From JBFGFX01 sp965232455 (GTDB lineage Bacteria > Pseudomonadota > Gammaproteobacteria > Steroidobacterales > Woeseiaceae), in contig OZ246981.1 in the NCBI GenBank assembly GCA_965232455.1, positions 4,340,001-4,404,000 on the forward strand: a stretch of 64,000 bases of DNA. The letters run 5' to 3'. Shown one piece after another: positions 41,683-50,447 of the stretch. The translations under genes were made by a program, and so were the position numbers. Numbering within the stretch: position 1 is the first letter of the stretch; each line of letters opens with the position of its first letter. The notes beneath the pieces are model-generated. The model made no database searches, had not been told where the DNA came from, and saw only the letters and a list, made by a program, of their open reading frames with translations.

Positions 41683-42615
41683 GTGAGCCCGTCGAGAGTC
41701 GTTTTTGCCGGTACGCCGGACTTCGCACTCGCGTCCCTGCGTGCGCTCATCGAGGCGGATATCCGCCCCCTGGCGGTTTTCACGCAGCCGGATCGCCCGT
41801 CCGGGCGCGGCCGAAAGCTGACGTCAAGCCCGGTCAAGAAGTACGCGCTGGACCGCGGAATCGGCGTGCTGCAACCGAGCACGCTCAAAGACGCCGGAGC
41901 CGTGCGGCTGCTCGCCGATCTCGACCCCGATGCCCTGATCGTTACCGCTTACGGACTCATCCTGCCGCAGGCGGTGCTCGACGTGCCGCGCCGGGGATGT
42001 ATCAACGTGCACGCGTCGTTGTTGCCCAAATGGCGCGGTGCGGCACCCATTCAGGCCGCGATCCTGGCGGGCGACCGCGAGACCGGTATCAGCCTGATGC
42101 AGATGGATGCGGGTCTCGATACCGGCCCGGTTTACGCACGTGGAAAGATCCCCATCGACGAGCACGTGACCGCCGGCGAACTTCATGATCGGCTGGCCGA
42201 GTTGGGCGGCGCGCTGCTCGTGGAACATCTCGACGGTATATTGAACGGCACGTTGATCGCCGAGCCCCAGGACGACCGGGAAGCGAGTTACGCCGGCAAG
42301 ATCCGGCCCGACGACGCGCGAATCGACTGGACGCGGCCGGCCGCGGAGTTGGCCCGATGCGTGCGCGCGTACAATCCGACGCCAGGGGCGCGTTTTCAGC
42401 TCAACGGCGAGACCGTCAAATGTTGGGCGGCCCGGACGAGTGAGCGTCACGGCGATCCTGCCGGCAGGGTGTTGTCGGCGGGCGTCGAAGGCGTTGAAGT
42501 AGCCTGCGGGCAGGGCAGCCTGATCGTCACGCGCCTGCAGCGTCCCGGCCGCAAGCCGGTGTCCGCGGGAGAATTTGCGGCGCAAGTCGATCTTGCCGAT
42601 TGCACTCTCGAATGA
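41683..42615 (+). CDS. fmt: Methionyl-tRNA formyltransferase
   Basis: A 310-residue enzyme that formylates initiator Met-tRNA. It opens SRVVFAGTPDFALASLRAL and has the folate-binding and catalytic region VTAYGLILPQAVLDVPRRGCINVHASLLPKWRGAAPIQAAILAGD, where Asn, His and the later Asp (MDAGLDTGPV) are catalytic. The SYAGKIRPDDARIDWTRPA linker and C-terminal OB-like domain follow. A GTG at 41683 is the best start, since it sits at the family's usual N-terminus. It lies 30 bases after def, and the two enzymes act at opposite ends of the formyl-Met cycle. Confidence 0.96.
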   Translation: MSPSRVVFAGTPDFALASLRALIEADIRPLAVFTQPDRPSGRGRKLTSSPVKKYALDRGIGVLQPSTLKDAGAVRLLADLDPDALIVTAYGLILPQAVLDVPRRGCINVHASLLPKWRGAAPIQAAILAGDRETGISLMQMDAGLDTGPVYARGKIPIDEHVTAGELHDRLAELGGALLVEHLDGILNGTLIAEPQDDREASYAGKIRPDDARIDWTRPAAELARCVRAYNPTPGARFQLNGETVKCWAARTSERHGDPAGRVLSAGVEGVEVACGQGSLIVTRLQRPGRKPVSAGEFAAQVDLADCTLE

Positions 42616-42828
42616 GCGGGGGCGTTTCGGATCAGTTCTTGTTTTTCGGGCGGCCGCTGGATTGCACTTTGATTCTTGACGACGCACGACGACCCGGATC
42701 AGTCACTAAAGATCAATCCGCGCTCCCCGCGATGCGCGCTGCTGGCACGGTAGGCGGATTGCGTCCCGACGGGCGACCCGTTGCGATGCCTGATTTCGTC
42801 GTGGAACGCGTTCAGCTCGGGCCGGCCA

Positions 42829-44175
42829 ATGGCGGCTAACGCGCAGGGTGTGAAGGTCCGCGCCGAGGCGGCCAAGGCGGTCGACTCGGTGGTTCGCGGC
42901 GGGCGTTCGCTCGACGCCGCGTTGGCCGACGCGGAGCAACGAATCGCGACGGAGGGGCACAGCCTGTTGCGCTTGCTCTGCTACGGGACGCTGCGTTGCC
43001 ACTGGCAGCTCTGCGCCCTGCTTGACGGATTTCTGTCGCGACCGCTCAAGGCGCGCGATCAGGTCGTGCACTCGTTGTTGGCGGTCGGGCTCTACCAGTT
43101 ACGGCACACGCGCATTTCCGATCACGCCGCCGTAACGCTGACGGTGGAGGCCGCGCGGCTGCTGCGGCGCCCGAACCTCAAAGGTCTCGTCAACGCCGTC
43201 TTGCGAAACTTTCTTCGCAAACGGCCGGAGATTACCGACGATGCAGAGGATTCGGTTCGTTTTAATCATCCGCAATGGCTGATCGACCTGCTGAAGGAGG
43301 ACTGGCCGGAGCACTGGCGGCAGATTCTCGAGGCGAATGACGAGCGTGCGCCGATGTGGTTGCGCGTCAATCGTCAGCGGACGTCGGTTGCAGACTATCG
43401 GGACCGGCTGGCCGAACGCGCGGGCGCCGACACGGACGACGTCTCCTCGGTCCTCCAGGGCCTTGCGCAGGCCATACGCTTGGCCAGCCCCTGGCCGGTT
43501 GACGATCTTCCCGGTTTTGCCGCCGGTGACGTGTCCGTACAGGACGGCGCGGCGCAGTTAGCCGCGCCCTGGCTTCTCGACGGCGGCGGCGGGCGGGTTC
43601 TGGACGCCTGCGCCGCGCCCGGCGGAAAGACCGCACATTTGCTGGAACTGCTTGCGCCCGCGGCCACTCTAACGGCTATCGATTCGGACGCGGCGCGGGC
43701 GATACGGATCGGTGAGACGCTGACGCGACTGGGACTTCGGGCGACCGTTTTGACGGCTGACGCATCCAGACCAAGCGACTGGTGGGATTCCGAGCCGTTC
43801 GATCGCATTTTGCTGGACGCGCCGTGCTCGGCCAGCGGCGTGATACGACGACATCCGGATATAAAGCATTTACGGCGCCCGAACGATATCGCGGTGCTGG
43901 CGGACGCGCAAAGCGCGCTGCTCGAGGCGAGCTGGGGCCTTCTTGCTCCGGCCGGGAGGCTGCTGTACGTCACCTGCTCGGTACTGAGCCAGGAGAATAA
44001 CGGCGTCGTCGCCCGCTTTTTGCAGGGACACGCGGACGCACAGGTGAATAACGTGTTGCCAAATAACAACATCCACGATCTAATGAGCCCGAGACCCCAC
44101 GGATTCCAGATTCTACCGGGCACGCGTGGGTTGGACGGCTTTTACTTCGCGTGCCTGCAAAAAAAACGCGCCTGA
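42829..44175 (+). CDS. rsmB: 16S rRNA m5C967 methyltransferase
   Basis: A 448-residue RsmB (Sun/Fmu) enzyme. The N-terminal NusB-like RNA-binding domain spans about residues 1-140 (AEAAKAVDSVVRGGRSLDAAL, ADAEQRIATEGHSLLRLLCYGTLR). The Rossmann methyltransferase has VLDACAAPGGKTAHLLEL (SAM), LDAPCSASGVIRRHPDIKHLRR (Cys that releases product) and VTCSVLSQENN (nucleophile Cys). The ATG at 42829 gives the normal length, leaving 213 non-coding bases after fmt. It overlaps nothing upstream and is followed after 7 bases by the DUF4390 gene. Confidence 0.96.
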   Translation: MAANAQGVKVRAEAAKAVDSVVRGGRSLDAALADAEQRIATEGHSLLRLLCYGTLRCHWQLCALLDGFLSRPLKARDQVVHSLLAVGLYQLRHTRISDHAAVTLTVEAARLLRRPNLKGLVNAVLRNFLRKRPEITDDAEDSVRFNHPQWLIDLLKEDWPEHWRQILEANDERAPMWLRVNRQRTSVADYRDRLAERAGADTDDVSSVLQGLAQAIRLASPWPVDDLPGFAAGDVSVQDGAAQLAAPWLLDGGGGRVLDACAAPGGKTAHLLELLAPAATLTAIDSDAARAIRIGETLTRLGLRATVLTADASRPSDWWDSEPFDRILLDAPCSASGVIRRHPDIKHLRRPNDIAVLADAQSALLEASWGLLAPAGRLLYVTCSVLSQENNGVVARFLQGHADAQVNNVLPNNNIHDLMSPRPHGFQILPGTRGLDGFYFACLQKKRA

Positions 44176-44182
44176 CAGACCC

Positions 44183-44770
44183 ATGACGCAAAAAGCGACA
44201 GCCCTCATAGCAGCGGTGCTGATCGGCGCGGCGAGCGTTTTAGCATCGCTGGCCGCCGCTCAGGACAACCCTCGGCGCGACGGCTATTTTAACGTTCGCT
44301 CGGCGTCGACGGCGCTGAACGACGGTGTCCGTGAGCTCGATGCGCGCCTGCAGCTCCTGCTGAGCGAAGAGGCGAACGACGCCCTGACCAGCGGCGTCGC
44401 GCTGACGATCGAATTGGAGCTCGACGTCATCCGCGTGCGCCGTTTCGTGCCGGACGCGCTCACGGCCGAGCTCAGGTTGCAGTACGAATTGGAATATCGC
44501 CCCTTGAGCCAACGCTACATCGTGCGCAACCTGAACAGCGGCGAACAGGAGTCGTTTGCGACTCTGTATTCCGCGCTCAACAACCTGGGTCGGGTGCAAG
44601 GTCTGCCGATAATCGACGACGCGCTGCTCGACCCGGAGAGCAACTACCGTATGCGTTTACGGGCCCTGCTCAGCATCCGCCAGTATCCCGCGCCGCTGCG
44701 CATGCTGTTCTTCTGGCGCGATCAGTGGCAGCTCGAAAGTGAATGGTTCGAATGGCCGCTCGAACGATAA
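44183..44770 (+). CDS. DUF4390-family exported protein
   Basis: A 195-residue protein with a signal peptide ending LAAAQ. The mature part has the DUF4390 pattern: YFNVRSASTALNDGVRELDARLQLLLSEEANDALTSGVALTIELELDVIR, then YRPLSQRYIVRNLNSGEQESFATLYSALNNLG and a C-terminal RQYPAPLRMLFFWRDQWQLESEWFEWPLE. The family always lies between rsmB and ntrY in this clade and is presumed periplasmic, perhaps modulating the kinase that follows. Its stop lies 28 bases inside the ntrY coding region, so translation is coupled. Confidence 0.92.
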   Translation: MTQKATALIAAVLIGAASVLASLAAAQDNPRRDGYFNVRSASTALNDGVRELDARLQLLLSEEANDALTSGVALTIELELDVIRVRRFVPDALTAELRLQYELEYRPLSQRYIVRNLNSGEQESFATLYSALNNLGRVQGLPIIDDALLDPESNYRMRLRALLSIRQYPAPLRMLFFWRDQWQLESEWFEWPLER

Positions 44771-46983
44771 GACGCGCGATTTACGGGACCGTCGGCGTCC
44801 TCGGCGTCGTGCTGGCGATCGCCGCGCTGTTCATGCTGAGCCGAACGGCGCAGAACTCGGAACAGTTCGACCGGCTCGGCAACGCGATTTTGTTGGTCAA
44901 TATCGCCGGGCTGCTCGTGTTGTTCCTGCTGCTGGCCGGCAACCTGGTGCGTTTGTTCCGTGACTACCGCGCGCACGTGCCGGGCTCCAAGCTCAAGGCG
45001 AGAATGGTCGGCATGTTCGTGGGACTCGCCGTGGTTCCGCTGCTGGTCGTGTTCTATTTTTCGATGCAGTTCATCAACCGCGGCATCGACACCTGGTTCA
45101 ACGTCGAGGTCGAGCAGGGCCTGGACGACGCGCTGGCGCTTAGCCGCGCGGCGCTCGAGATGCAGATGCGGGGGCACCTGAACACCACCCTGCGTATCTC
45201 GAACCGGCTGCGGGAAGCGGGCGGCGCACAGATGGTCTACGAAGTGGGCAGGCTGCGTGACGACAGCAGAGCGCGGGAGCTTACCGTGTTCGGCCGCAAC
45301 AGCCAGATACTCGCCACCAGCACCGAGGTGGCGGGTGACAGCCTGCCAATGCCGCCAACCAACGAAATCATCATGCAGGTTCGGCAGAATCGTCCGTCCG
45401 TCAGCCTCGCACCGCTCGAGCGCGGCGCCTACGAAATACGCGCCGCGGTCCCGCTGCTCGGCCAGCGGCGGCCGGAAGTCATCGGCCTGGTACGGGCGAC
45501 GTTCCCAGTCAGCGAACGCATCGGCCGCATGGTCGACAACGTCGAATTGTCCAACACGGAATACAAGCGGCTGGTGTACCTGCGCGAGCCTCTCAAGCGT
45601 GCGTTCTCGCTGACGCTGACTATTGTCCTGATGATTTCCCTGCTGGCGTCGATTTACGGCGCGCTGATTCTGTCACGCCGATTGGTGGCGCCCATTCAGA
45701 ATCTTGTGGCCGGCACCCGCGCGGTCGCGAAGGGCGATTTCGACACGCGTTTGCCGACCCCGTCGCGCGACGAGATAGGTTTTCTCATCAGCTCGTTCAA
45801 CGACATGACTCAGCGGCTCGCGGCGGCGCGACGTCAGGCAAGCCTCAGCCAGGCGCAGGTCGAGTCCGAACGTGAAAGCCTTGCGATCATTCTGGCGCGC
45901 CTGTCGACCGGCGTCGTGTCATTGGAATCGGATTTACGCATACGCACCGCCAACCAGGCAGCCAGCGCGATTTTGAACGTGGACCTCGAAAACCGCGTCG
46001 GCGAGCCGCTGCAGGACGTCGCGAAAGGTCAGCCGTTGCTGGAGCAGTTGGTCGACGTTGCGCGCCTGCATCACGGCCGCGGCGAAAACGAATGGCGCGA
46101 ACAGATCGTGCTGCGCGGCGACGTTGGCCGTCGGGTGTTGACCTGCGCGTGTACCACCCTTCCCGGTGACGAGGACCACGAGCCGGGATTCGTCATTGTC
46201 TTCGACGACATTACCGGATTGTTACAGGCCCAGCGCGACGCGGCATGGGGCGAGGTTGCACGGCGTCTTGCTCACGAGATCAAAAACCCGCTGACGCCGA
46301 TCCAGCTGTCCGCCGAGCGGATGCGGCGCAAGTATCTGGGTGAGTTACCCAATGACGATGCCCAGATACTGGACCGGGCGACGCACACGATCGTGCAGCA
46401 GGTCGAGGCGATGAAAGAGATGGTCAATGCGTTCAGTGAGTATGCGCGAGCGCCCGACATCGATATCAGTCGTTTCAGCATCGATGAACTCGTTCACGAG
46501 GTGGTCGATCTGTATCGGGCTCAGGAGCGGCAGGTGAACATCGTGTTGACAATCGATTCCTCGCTGCCCGACATCGAGGCGGACATGGGCCGCATGCGCC
46601 AGATTTTGCACAACCTGCTCAGGAACGCGATCGAAGCACTCGAAAATTCGGACGATGGCCGGATCGACGTAATCGTGCATGCGGCGGAGTATCAGGACGT
46701 CGCGATGATCGAGATCGTCGTCGAAGACAACGGGCCGGGGTTCCAGACGGGCTCGCTCACGCAGGTGTTCGATCCATACGTCACGACCAAACCAAAGGGC
46801 ACCGGTCTCGGTCTGGCGATAGTCAAGAAGCTCGTAGAGGAACACGCGGGCACGATCGACGCCGAAAACCGTGATGCAGGCGGCGCGACGATTCGAATAC
46901 GACTGCCCGTTGACGAGGCGGCGCGCGAGGCGATGTTTGCCGTCTTGCCCGGGCGGGCGGAAAAACGGAGGGAAAAAGCATGA
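44743..46983 (+). CDS. ntrY: NtrY-like sensor histidine kinase
   Basis: A 746-residue membrane kinase. Two N-terminal helices and a third near residue 90 frame a first region. A periplasmic sensor domain lies at about 110-285, then another helix (LTLTIVLMISLLASIYGAL), a HAMP domain (RRLVAPIQNLVAGTRAVAKGDFDTRLP) and a PAS domain at about 375-490. The H-box is EVARRLAHEIKNPLTPIQLS, followed by an N-box with NLLRNAIEAL, G1 DNGPGF and G2 GTGLGLAIV. All catalytic elements look intact. It pairs with the NtrX-like regulator whose ATG overlaps its stop by four bases. NtrY/NtrX systems respond to nitrogen or redox and envelope state. Confidence 0.94.
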   Translation: MVRMAARTIRRAIYGTVGVLGVVLAIAALFMLSRTAQNSEQFDRLGNAILLVNIAGLLVLFLLLAGNLVRLFRDYRAHVPGSKLKARMVGMFVGLAVVPLLVVFYFSMQFINRGIDTWFNVEVEQGLDDALALSRAALEMQMRGHLNTTLRISNRLREAGGAQMVYEVGRLRDDSRARELTVFGRNSQILATSTEVAGDSLPMPPTNEIIMQVRQNRPSVSLAPLERGAYEIRAAVPLLGQRRPEVIGLVRATFPVSERIGRMVDNVELSNTEYKRLVYLREPLKRAFSLTLTIVLMISLLASIYGALILSRRLVAPIQNLVAGTRAVAKGDFDTRLPTPSRDEIGFLISSFNDMTQRLAAARRQASLSQAQVESERESLAIILARLSTGVVSLESDLRIRTANQAASAILNVDLENRVGEPLQDVAKGQPLLEQLVDVARLHHGRGENEWREQIVLRGDVGRRVLTCACTTLPGDEDHEPGFVIVFDDITGLLQAQRDAAWGEVARRLAHEIKNPLTPIQLSAERMRRKYLGELPNDDAQILDRATHTIVQQVEAMKEMVNAFSEYARAPDIDISRFSIDELVHEVVDLYRAQERQVNIVLTIDSSLPDIEADMGRMRQILHNLLRNAIEALENSDDGRIDVIVHAAEYQDVAMIEIVVEDNGPGFQTGSLTQVFDPYVTTKPKGTGLGLAIVKKLVEEHAGTIDAENRDAGGATIRIRLPVDEAAREAMFAVLPGRAEKRREKA

Positions 46984-48350
46984 GCACGGCACATGTGCTG
47001 GTAGTGGACGACGAAGCCGATATTCGCGCGCTGATTCAGGAGATACTGACGGACGAAAGTTACGAAGTTACGGTTGCGGGTAATGCAGCCGAAGCGCGTA
47101 TCGCTCGCGACGAGGTCAAACCCGATTTGATTCTTCTCGATATCTGGATGCCGGATACCGATGGGATCTCTCTGTTGCGGGAGTGGTCCGAACAGGGCAA
47201 TCTCAATTGCCCGGTCGTCGTGATGTCCGGTCACGGTACCGTAGACACCGCCGTGGAGGCGACGCGGCTCGGCGCGTTCGATTTTGTCGAAAAGCCCCTG
47301 TCCATCGCCAAACTGCTGCGCACGGTCGAGCGAGCGCTGGAATCGACGCGTAAGCCGGGCGCCACTGCGCGTAATATGCTGCCGTCGCTGCTGTCGCCCG
47401 TCGGTCGCAGTCATCTCATGCAGGATCTTCGCGAATACGTGCAAAAACTTGCGACGCTGGACTCTCCCGTGCTGTTCATCGGCGAGCCGGGTACCGGCAG
47501 GAGCGCTTTTGCACGGTACATGCACGGCCTCAGTAGTCGCGCGGATGCTCCGCTCGTCACTGTTCTTGCCGCGTCGTTGACCGAAAGCAACGTCGAGGAA
47601 CAGCTGTTTGGCAGCGAAGCGAACGATGAGATTCATACCGGCTATCTCGAGCGGGCGGAAAACGGCACCCTGGTGATCGACGAACTCACCGATCTCAACG
47701 AACAGGCGCAGAAGCTGATTCAAAGTGCGCTGGAACAGGAGCAGTTCGTCCGCCGGGGCGGCCGCCAGCCGGTCAAGCTGACTGCTCGCGTGGTAGCCAC
47801 CGTCGGCAAAGACTATGAGCAACACATCGAGGCCGGCCGATTGCGGCGCGAACTCCTGGCTGCGCTGAATACCCTGACCGCGAGAGTCCCGCCCCTGCGC
47901 GACTACGCCGAAGACGTTCCGGAACTCCTGACGTATTACGTCGACAGACTCGTGGATTCGGACGGAGCGACGTTCCGCCGGTTCAGCGTCGCGGCGCAAA
48001 ACCGGCTGCGCAACTACCCGTGGCCCGACAACGTACGCGAACTCAAGAACCTCGTGCGGCGGCTGCTGCTGACCGGCCAGGACGAAGAGATAACCCTGGA
48101 CGAGATCGAACGTGAGATAAGCGTGAGTTCGCCCGGAGATGAGCCGCTGGTCAAGCAGGATCTCCTGTCACTGCCGTTACGGGAGGCGCGTGAGCAGTTC
48201 GAGCGCGCGTATCTGCAACAGCAACTCATGCTTTGTGACGGCAAGGTTGGCAAACTCGCGGCGCGGGTCGGCATGGAGCGCACGCATCTGTATCGCAAAC
48301 TTCGTTCGCTCGGCGTCGACTTCCGGTCGGTCGGCGGTGGCGACGAATAA
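46980..48350 (+). CDS. ntrX: NtrX-like response regulator with degenerate sigma-54 AAA+ domain
   Basis: A 456-residue regulator. The receiver domain is intact (Asp10, Asp11, phospho-acceptor Asp54 in ILLDIWMPD, Lys105). The AAA+ domain at about 135-380 is altered. Walker A reads GEPGTGRSA, with Arg where Lys is expected. The GAFTGA loop that contacts sigma-54 is missing, with LFGSEANDEIHTGYLERAENGT in its place. Walker B reads LVIDEL. A Fis-type helix-turn-helix ends the protein (GKVGKLAARVGMERTHLYRKLRSLG). It should bind DNA but probably cannot hydrolyse ATP normally or activate sigma-54 RNA polymerase, so it likely acts on sigma-70 promoters. Confidence 0.93.
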   Translation: MSTAHVLVVDDEADIRALIQEILTDESYEVTVAGNAAEARIARDEVKPDLILLDIWMPDTDGISLLREWSEQGNLNCPVVVMSGHGTVDTAVEATRLGAFDFVEKPLSIAKLLRTVERALESTRKPGATARNMLPSLLSPVGRSHLMQDLREYVQKLATLDSPVLFIGEPGTGRSAFARYMHGLSSRADAPLVTVLAASLTESNVEEQLFGSEANDEIHTGYLERAENGTLVIDELTDLNEQAQKLIQSALEQEQFVRRGGRQPVKLTARVVATVGKDYEQHIEAGRLRRELLAALNTLTARVPPLRDYAEDVPELLTYYVDRLVDSDGATFRRFSVAAQNRLRNYPWPDNVRELKNLVRRLLLTGQDEEITLDEIEREISVSSPGDEPLVKQDLLSLPLREAREQFERAYLQQQLMLCDGKVGKLAARVGMERTHLYRKLRSLGVDFRSVGGGDE

Positions 48351-48370
48351 TCGTTGATCACGAATGAGGT

Positions 48371-48434
48371 CGCCCGTCGGGACGGGCTCCTACAACGGTT
48401 CTACTAACCCTGCAGGAGCCCGTCCCGACGGGCG
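48371..48434. repeat. Paired REP-like inverted repeat
   Basis: Two 24-base arms (48371-48394 and 48411-48434) are inverted copies with one mismatch, separated by 16 bases. Each arm is itself built from CCGTC-GACGGG, next to GGCTCCTACA or its complement. The pair resembles a BIME-type unit of REP sequences. It starts 20 bases after ntrX and ends 20 bases before the next ATG. A related single element is at 4941-4968. Confidence 0.85.
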
Positions 48435-48454
48435 AACAATAAGAAGGGGGGGAT

Positions 48455-48823
48455 ATGAAAAACGTATTTTCGCTAAGGAATTCCATGGAGCTGATTGCGA
48501 CGGTCATCGCGGCCGGGGCCTTGTGGCAGGTGGTGTATCAGTTTGCGTTCGAGAAGCACTACATCATTCCAACCGCAATCCTGTTTGTCTGCGTGCTGTT
48601 CGGCAATCTGGCGCGCCACGGACTCAGGGGGGCGACCTGGGCCAAACACATTCTGTTCTGGCTGGGTTTTATCATCACCTGGTGTTTTTTCTTCGGCATA
48701 TTTTTCGCGGTGACGCCCCGTGCCCTGCTCGGCGGCGCGTTCGAGGTCGTTTTTTCCGCCCTGTTTCTGCTCATGGCGTTCCTGACCTTCAAGTACCGGC
48801 AAAAGAACGGCCTCAAACTTTGA
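48455..48823 (+). CDS. Small membrane protein
   Basis: A 122-residue protein with three or four hydrophobic helices (about residues 10-30, 37-53, 62-84 and 88-110) and a basic cytoplasmic end (KYRQKNGLKL). A run of G bases just upstream (AAGGGGGGG) serves as a ribosome site for the ATG at 48455. No family is recognised beyond a generic membrane protein. It lies between the REP-like element and a small secreted protein gene, with no operon partner that suggests a function. Confidence 0.7.
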   Translation: MKNVFSLRNSMELIATVIAAGALWQVVYQFAFEKHYIIPTAILFVCVLFGNLARHGLRGATWAKHILFWLGFIITWCFFFGIFFAVTPRALLGGAFEVVFSALFLLMAFLTFKYRQKNGLKL

Positions 48824-48863
48824 TGCCGGCGCGCCAAACCGCCATCGACGGAGGCTTCCGATT

Positions 48864-49262
48864 ATGAACGTTCGAGGCTGTATTGCGCTCTCGGCGGCGG
48901 CAGGAATCATCATGGGCGCCGGGCTGACGGCCGCGCTGGCTCAATCGCCGGCGCTCGACCCGCCCCGCGTCGCGCCGCACATGTTCGAGGTGCAGCTCGA
49001 AAACGAGCGCGTGCGCGTACTGAAAGTGACTGAACGCAGCGGGGAAACGCAGCCGCTGCATGCCCGCGCGGACCGGGTTGTGGTGCACCTCAATTCCTGC
49101 GCCTGGGTCATCGAGGAAGAGGACGGCTCTACCCGGATGGTGTCCTACGGGCCCGGTGACGTGTATTGGCGGGATGCCGTCACGCTGGGTGGCCGGACGA
49201 GCAACGTGATCCAGGATTGCCTGTCGTTGGAGATCGAAGTCAAGGCCGATTCATCGGATTGA
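48864..49262 (+). CDS. Small secreted cupin-like protein
   Basis: A 132-residue exported protein with signal peptide ending AALAQ. The mature part has a cupin-like run of strands: FEVQLENERVRVLKVTERSGETQPLHARADRVVVHLNSCAWVI, then SYGPGDVYWRDAVTLGG. The pattern RVL-x-G-x-x-P-H-R-D, followed by GPGD and a glycine turn, is common in small cupins that bind a metal or ligand. Only one clear metal-type His is present, so catalysis is doubtful. It overlaps the end of the convergent CapA-like gene by 12 bases. Confidence 0.7.
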   Translation: MNVRGCIALSAAAGIIMGAGLTAALAQSPALDPPRVAPHMFEVQLENERVRVLKVTERSGETQPLHARADRVVVHLNSCAWVIEEEDGSTRMVSYGPGDVYWRDAVTLGGRTSNVIQDCLSLEIEVKADSSD

Positions 49263-50447
49263 CGATGCGGTCTCCGTTTCGGCGGCCCCTCGAACGTAGC
49301 CGCGCCCGATTGCGGTCAAACGCCCGTCGGAGTGGAATCGCAGGCCGGGCTCGCCGAAATCGCTCGTACTCAATTCCCTGATCAGGCTCAGTGCCTGCCG
49401 CTCAGGGTCGGGTCGCGGGCCACCGGGGCGGATCTGGACCGTCGAATGGATTCGGCCCTCCAAAAAACGGCCTTCTTCATCGAGGGTGGCGACCAGGATC
49501 GGCGCGACGCCTTTGATACCGTTCACGCTGATGCCGTAGTACGTCGCGAAGTTGCCCAGGCTGTAAGCGATCAACCGTTCATTGTAGTGCTCGACGCCGC
49601 GGACGACGTGCGGCCCGTGGCCGAACACCAGATCCGCTCCGGAATCCACCATGCCGCGCGCAAACCGCACGACGTCGCCGCGTGGCTCACCGAAGTACGT
49701 TTCCTCCGCAAACGGGATGTTTGTCGCACCCGCTCCTTCCGCCCCGCCGTGAAAGGAGACCACAACGAGATCGTGCGTCCTCGCCTGCTCCGAGACAATC
49801 TGTTCGGCGAGGTCGTAGTCGTGCAGCAAATTGGAATTGCGGGTCACCGCAAACGCGATAAACGCCACGCGCATTCCCTTGCTCCGCAGTGTCGCGAAAT
49901 CGCCCTCGCGGCCGGAGTGGGCCATACCGAACTCCGCAAGCGCCTGCATTGTCTGGCTTCTGCCGCCCTCACCGAAGTCCAGGGCGTGATTGTTGGCCAG
50001 GCTGAGCGCGTCGAAGCCGGCGTCCCGGAAGTACCGGGCGTAACGCGTCGGTGAGCGAAACAGATAGCAGGCGTTCGGGTTTACGCATGTTTTTGCGGGC
50101 ACGCCGCCGTCGGTCAAAACGCCTTCGAGATTCCCCAGCGTCAAGTCGGTTGACGACAGTATCGATGCGACGTTGCCCAGAAAACCCGCCCCGTCGTCGT
50201 CCGGCAACCGGTTCTCAGGGTAGTCGGTGCCGAGCATCATGTCGCCGACCGCCGCGATCGACAGTCTGACGGAAGGTTTGCGCGGCGTCGGTGTTCGCGC
50301 GGGCGGCGGCGGTTTCCGATCGGTGGCCAGCGGCGTGACGTCGCTGCGGGCGTCCGCCGTCGTTTCCGGGGATTCCTTCTCCGGTGTGCCGGCACAGGCG
50401 GCCAGGCACAGCAGGACGGCGAGGCCAGGAAACGTCCGGCTAGTCAC
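49251..50447 (-). CDS. CapA-family lipoprotein (metallophosphatase-like)
   Basis: A 398-residue lipoprotein (lipobox LAAC) with a Pro-rich linker at about residues 25-60. The CapA/poly-gamma-glutamate-synthesis-type domain shows AAVGDMMLGTDY, LTLGNLEGVLTDGG, FDALSLANNHALDFGEGG, VVVSFHGGAEG and VFGHGPHVVRGVEHYNERLIAYSLGNF. These are the metallophosphoesterase-like metal motifs of the family. Few members are truly linked to capsule synthesis, and no capBC genes are present here, so it is better viewed as an envelope metallophosphatase of unknown substrate. Its first bases overlap the end of the SPOR gene by 8, implying co-transcription. Confidence 0.88.
   Translation of the reverse strand: MTSRTFPGLAVLLCLAACAGTPEKESPETTADARSDVTPLATDRKPPPPARTPTPRKPSVRLSIAAVGDMMLGTDYPENRLPDDDGAGFLGNVASILSSTDLTLGNLEGVLTDGGVPAKTCVNPNACYLFRSPTRYARYFRDAGFDALSLANNHALDFGEGGRSQTMQALAEFGMAHSGREGDFATLRSKGMRVAFIAFAVTRNSNLLHDYDLAEQIVSEQARTHDLVVVSFHGGAEGAGATNIPFAEETYFGEPRGDVVRFARGMVDSGADLVFGHGPHVVRGVEHYNERLIAYSLGNFATYYGISVNGIKGVAPILVATLDEEGRFLEGRIHSTVQIRPGGPRPDPERQALSLIRELSTSDFGEPGLRFHSDGRLTAIGRGYVRGAAETETASSIR

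Noticed and set aside
42616..42828. Possible small gene between fmt and rsmB (frame 42600-42839)
   Set aside because: It overlaps both neighbours out of frame, has no ribosome site and no recognisable product; treated as spacer.
46692..47999. Long open frame (435 codons) antisense to ntrX/ntrY
   Set aside because: It covers two conserved coding genes, lacks a ribosome site and has no domain; typical of GC-rich antisense.
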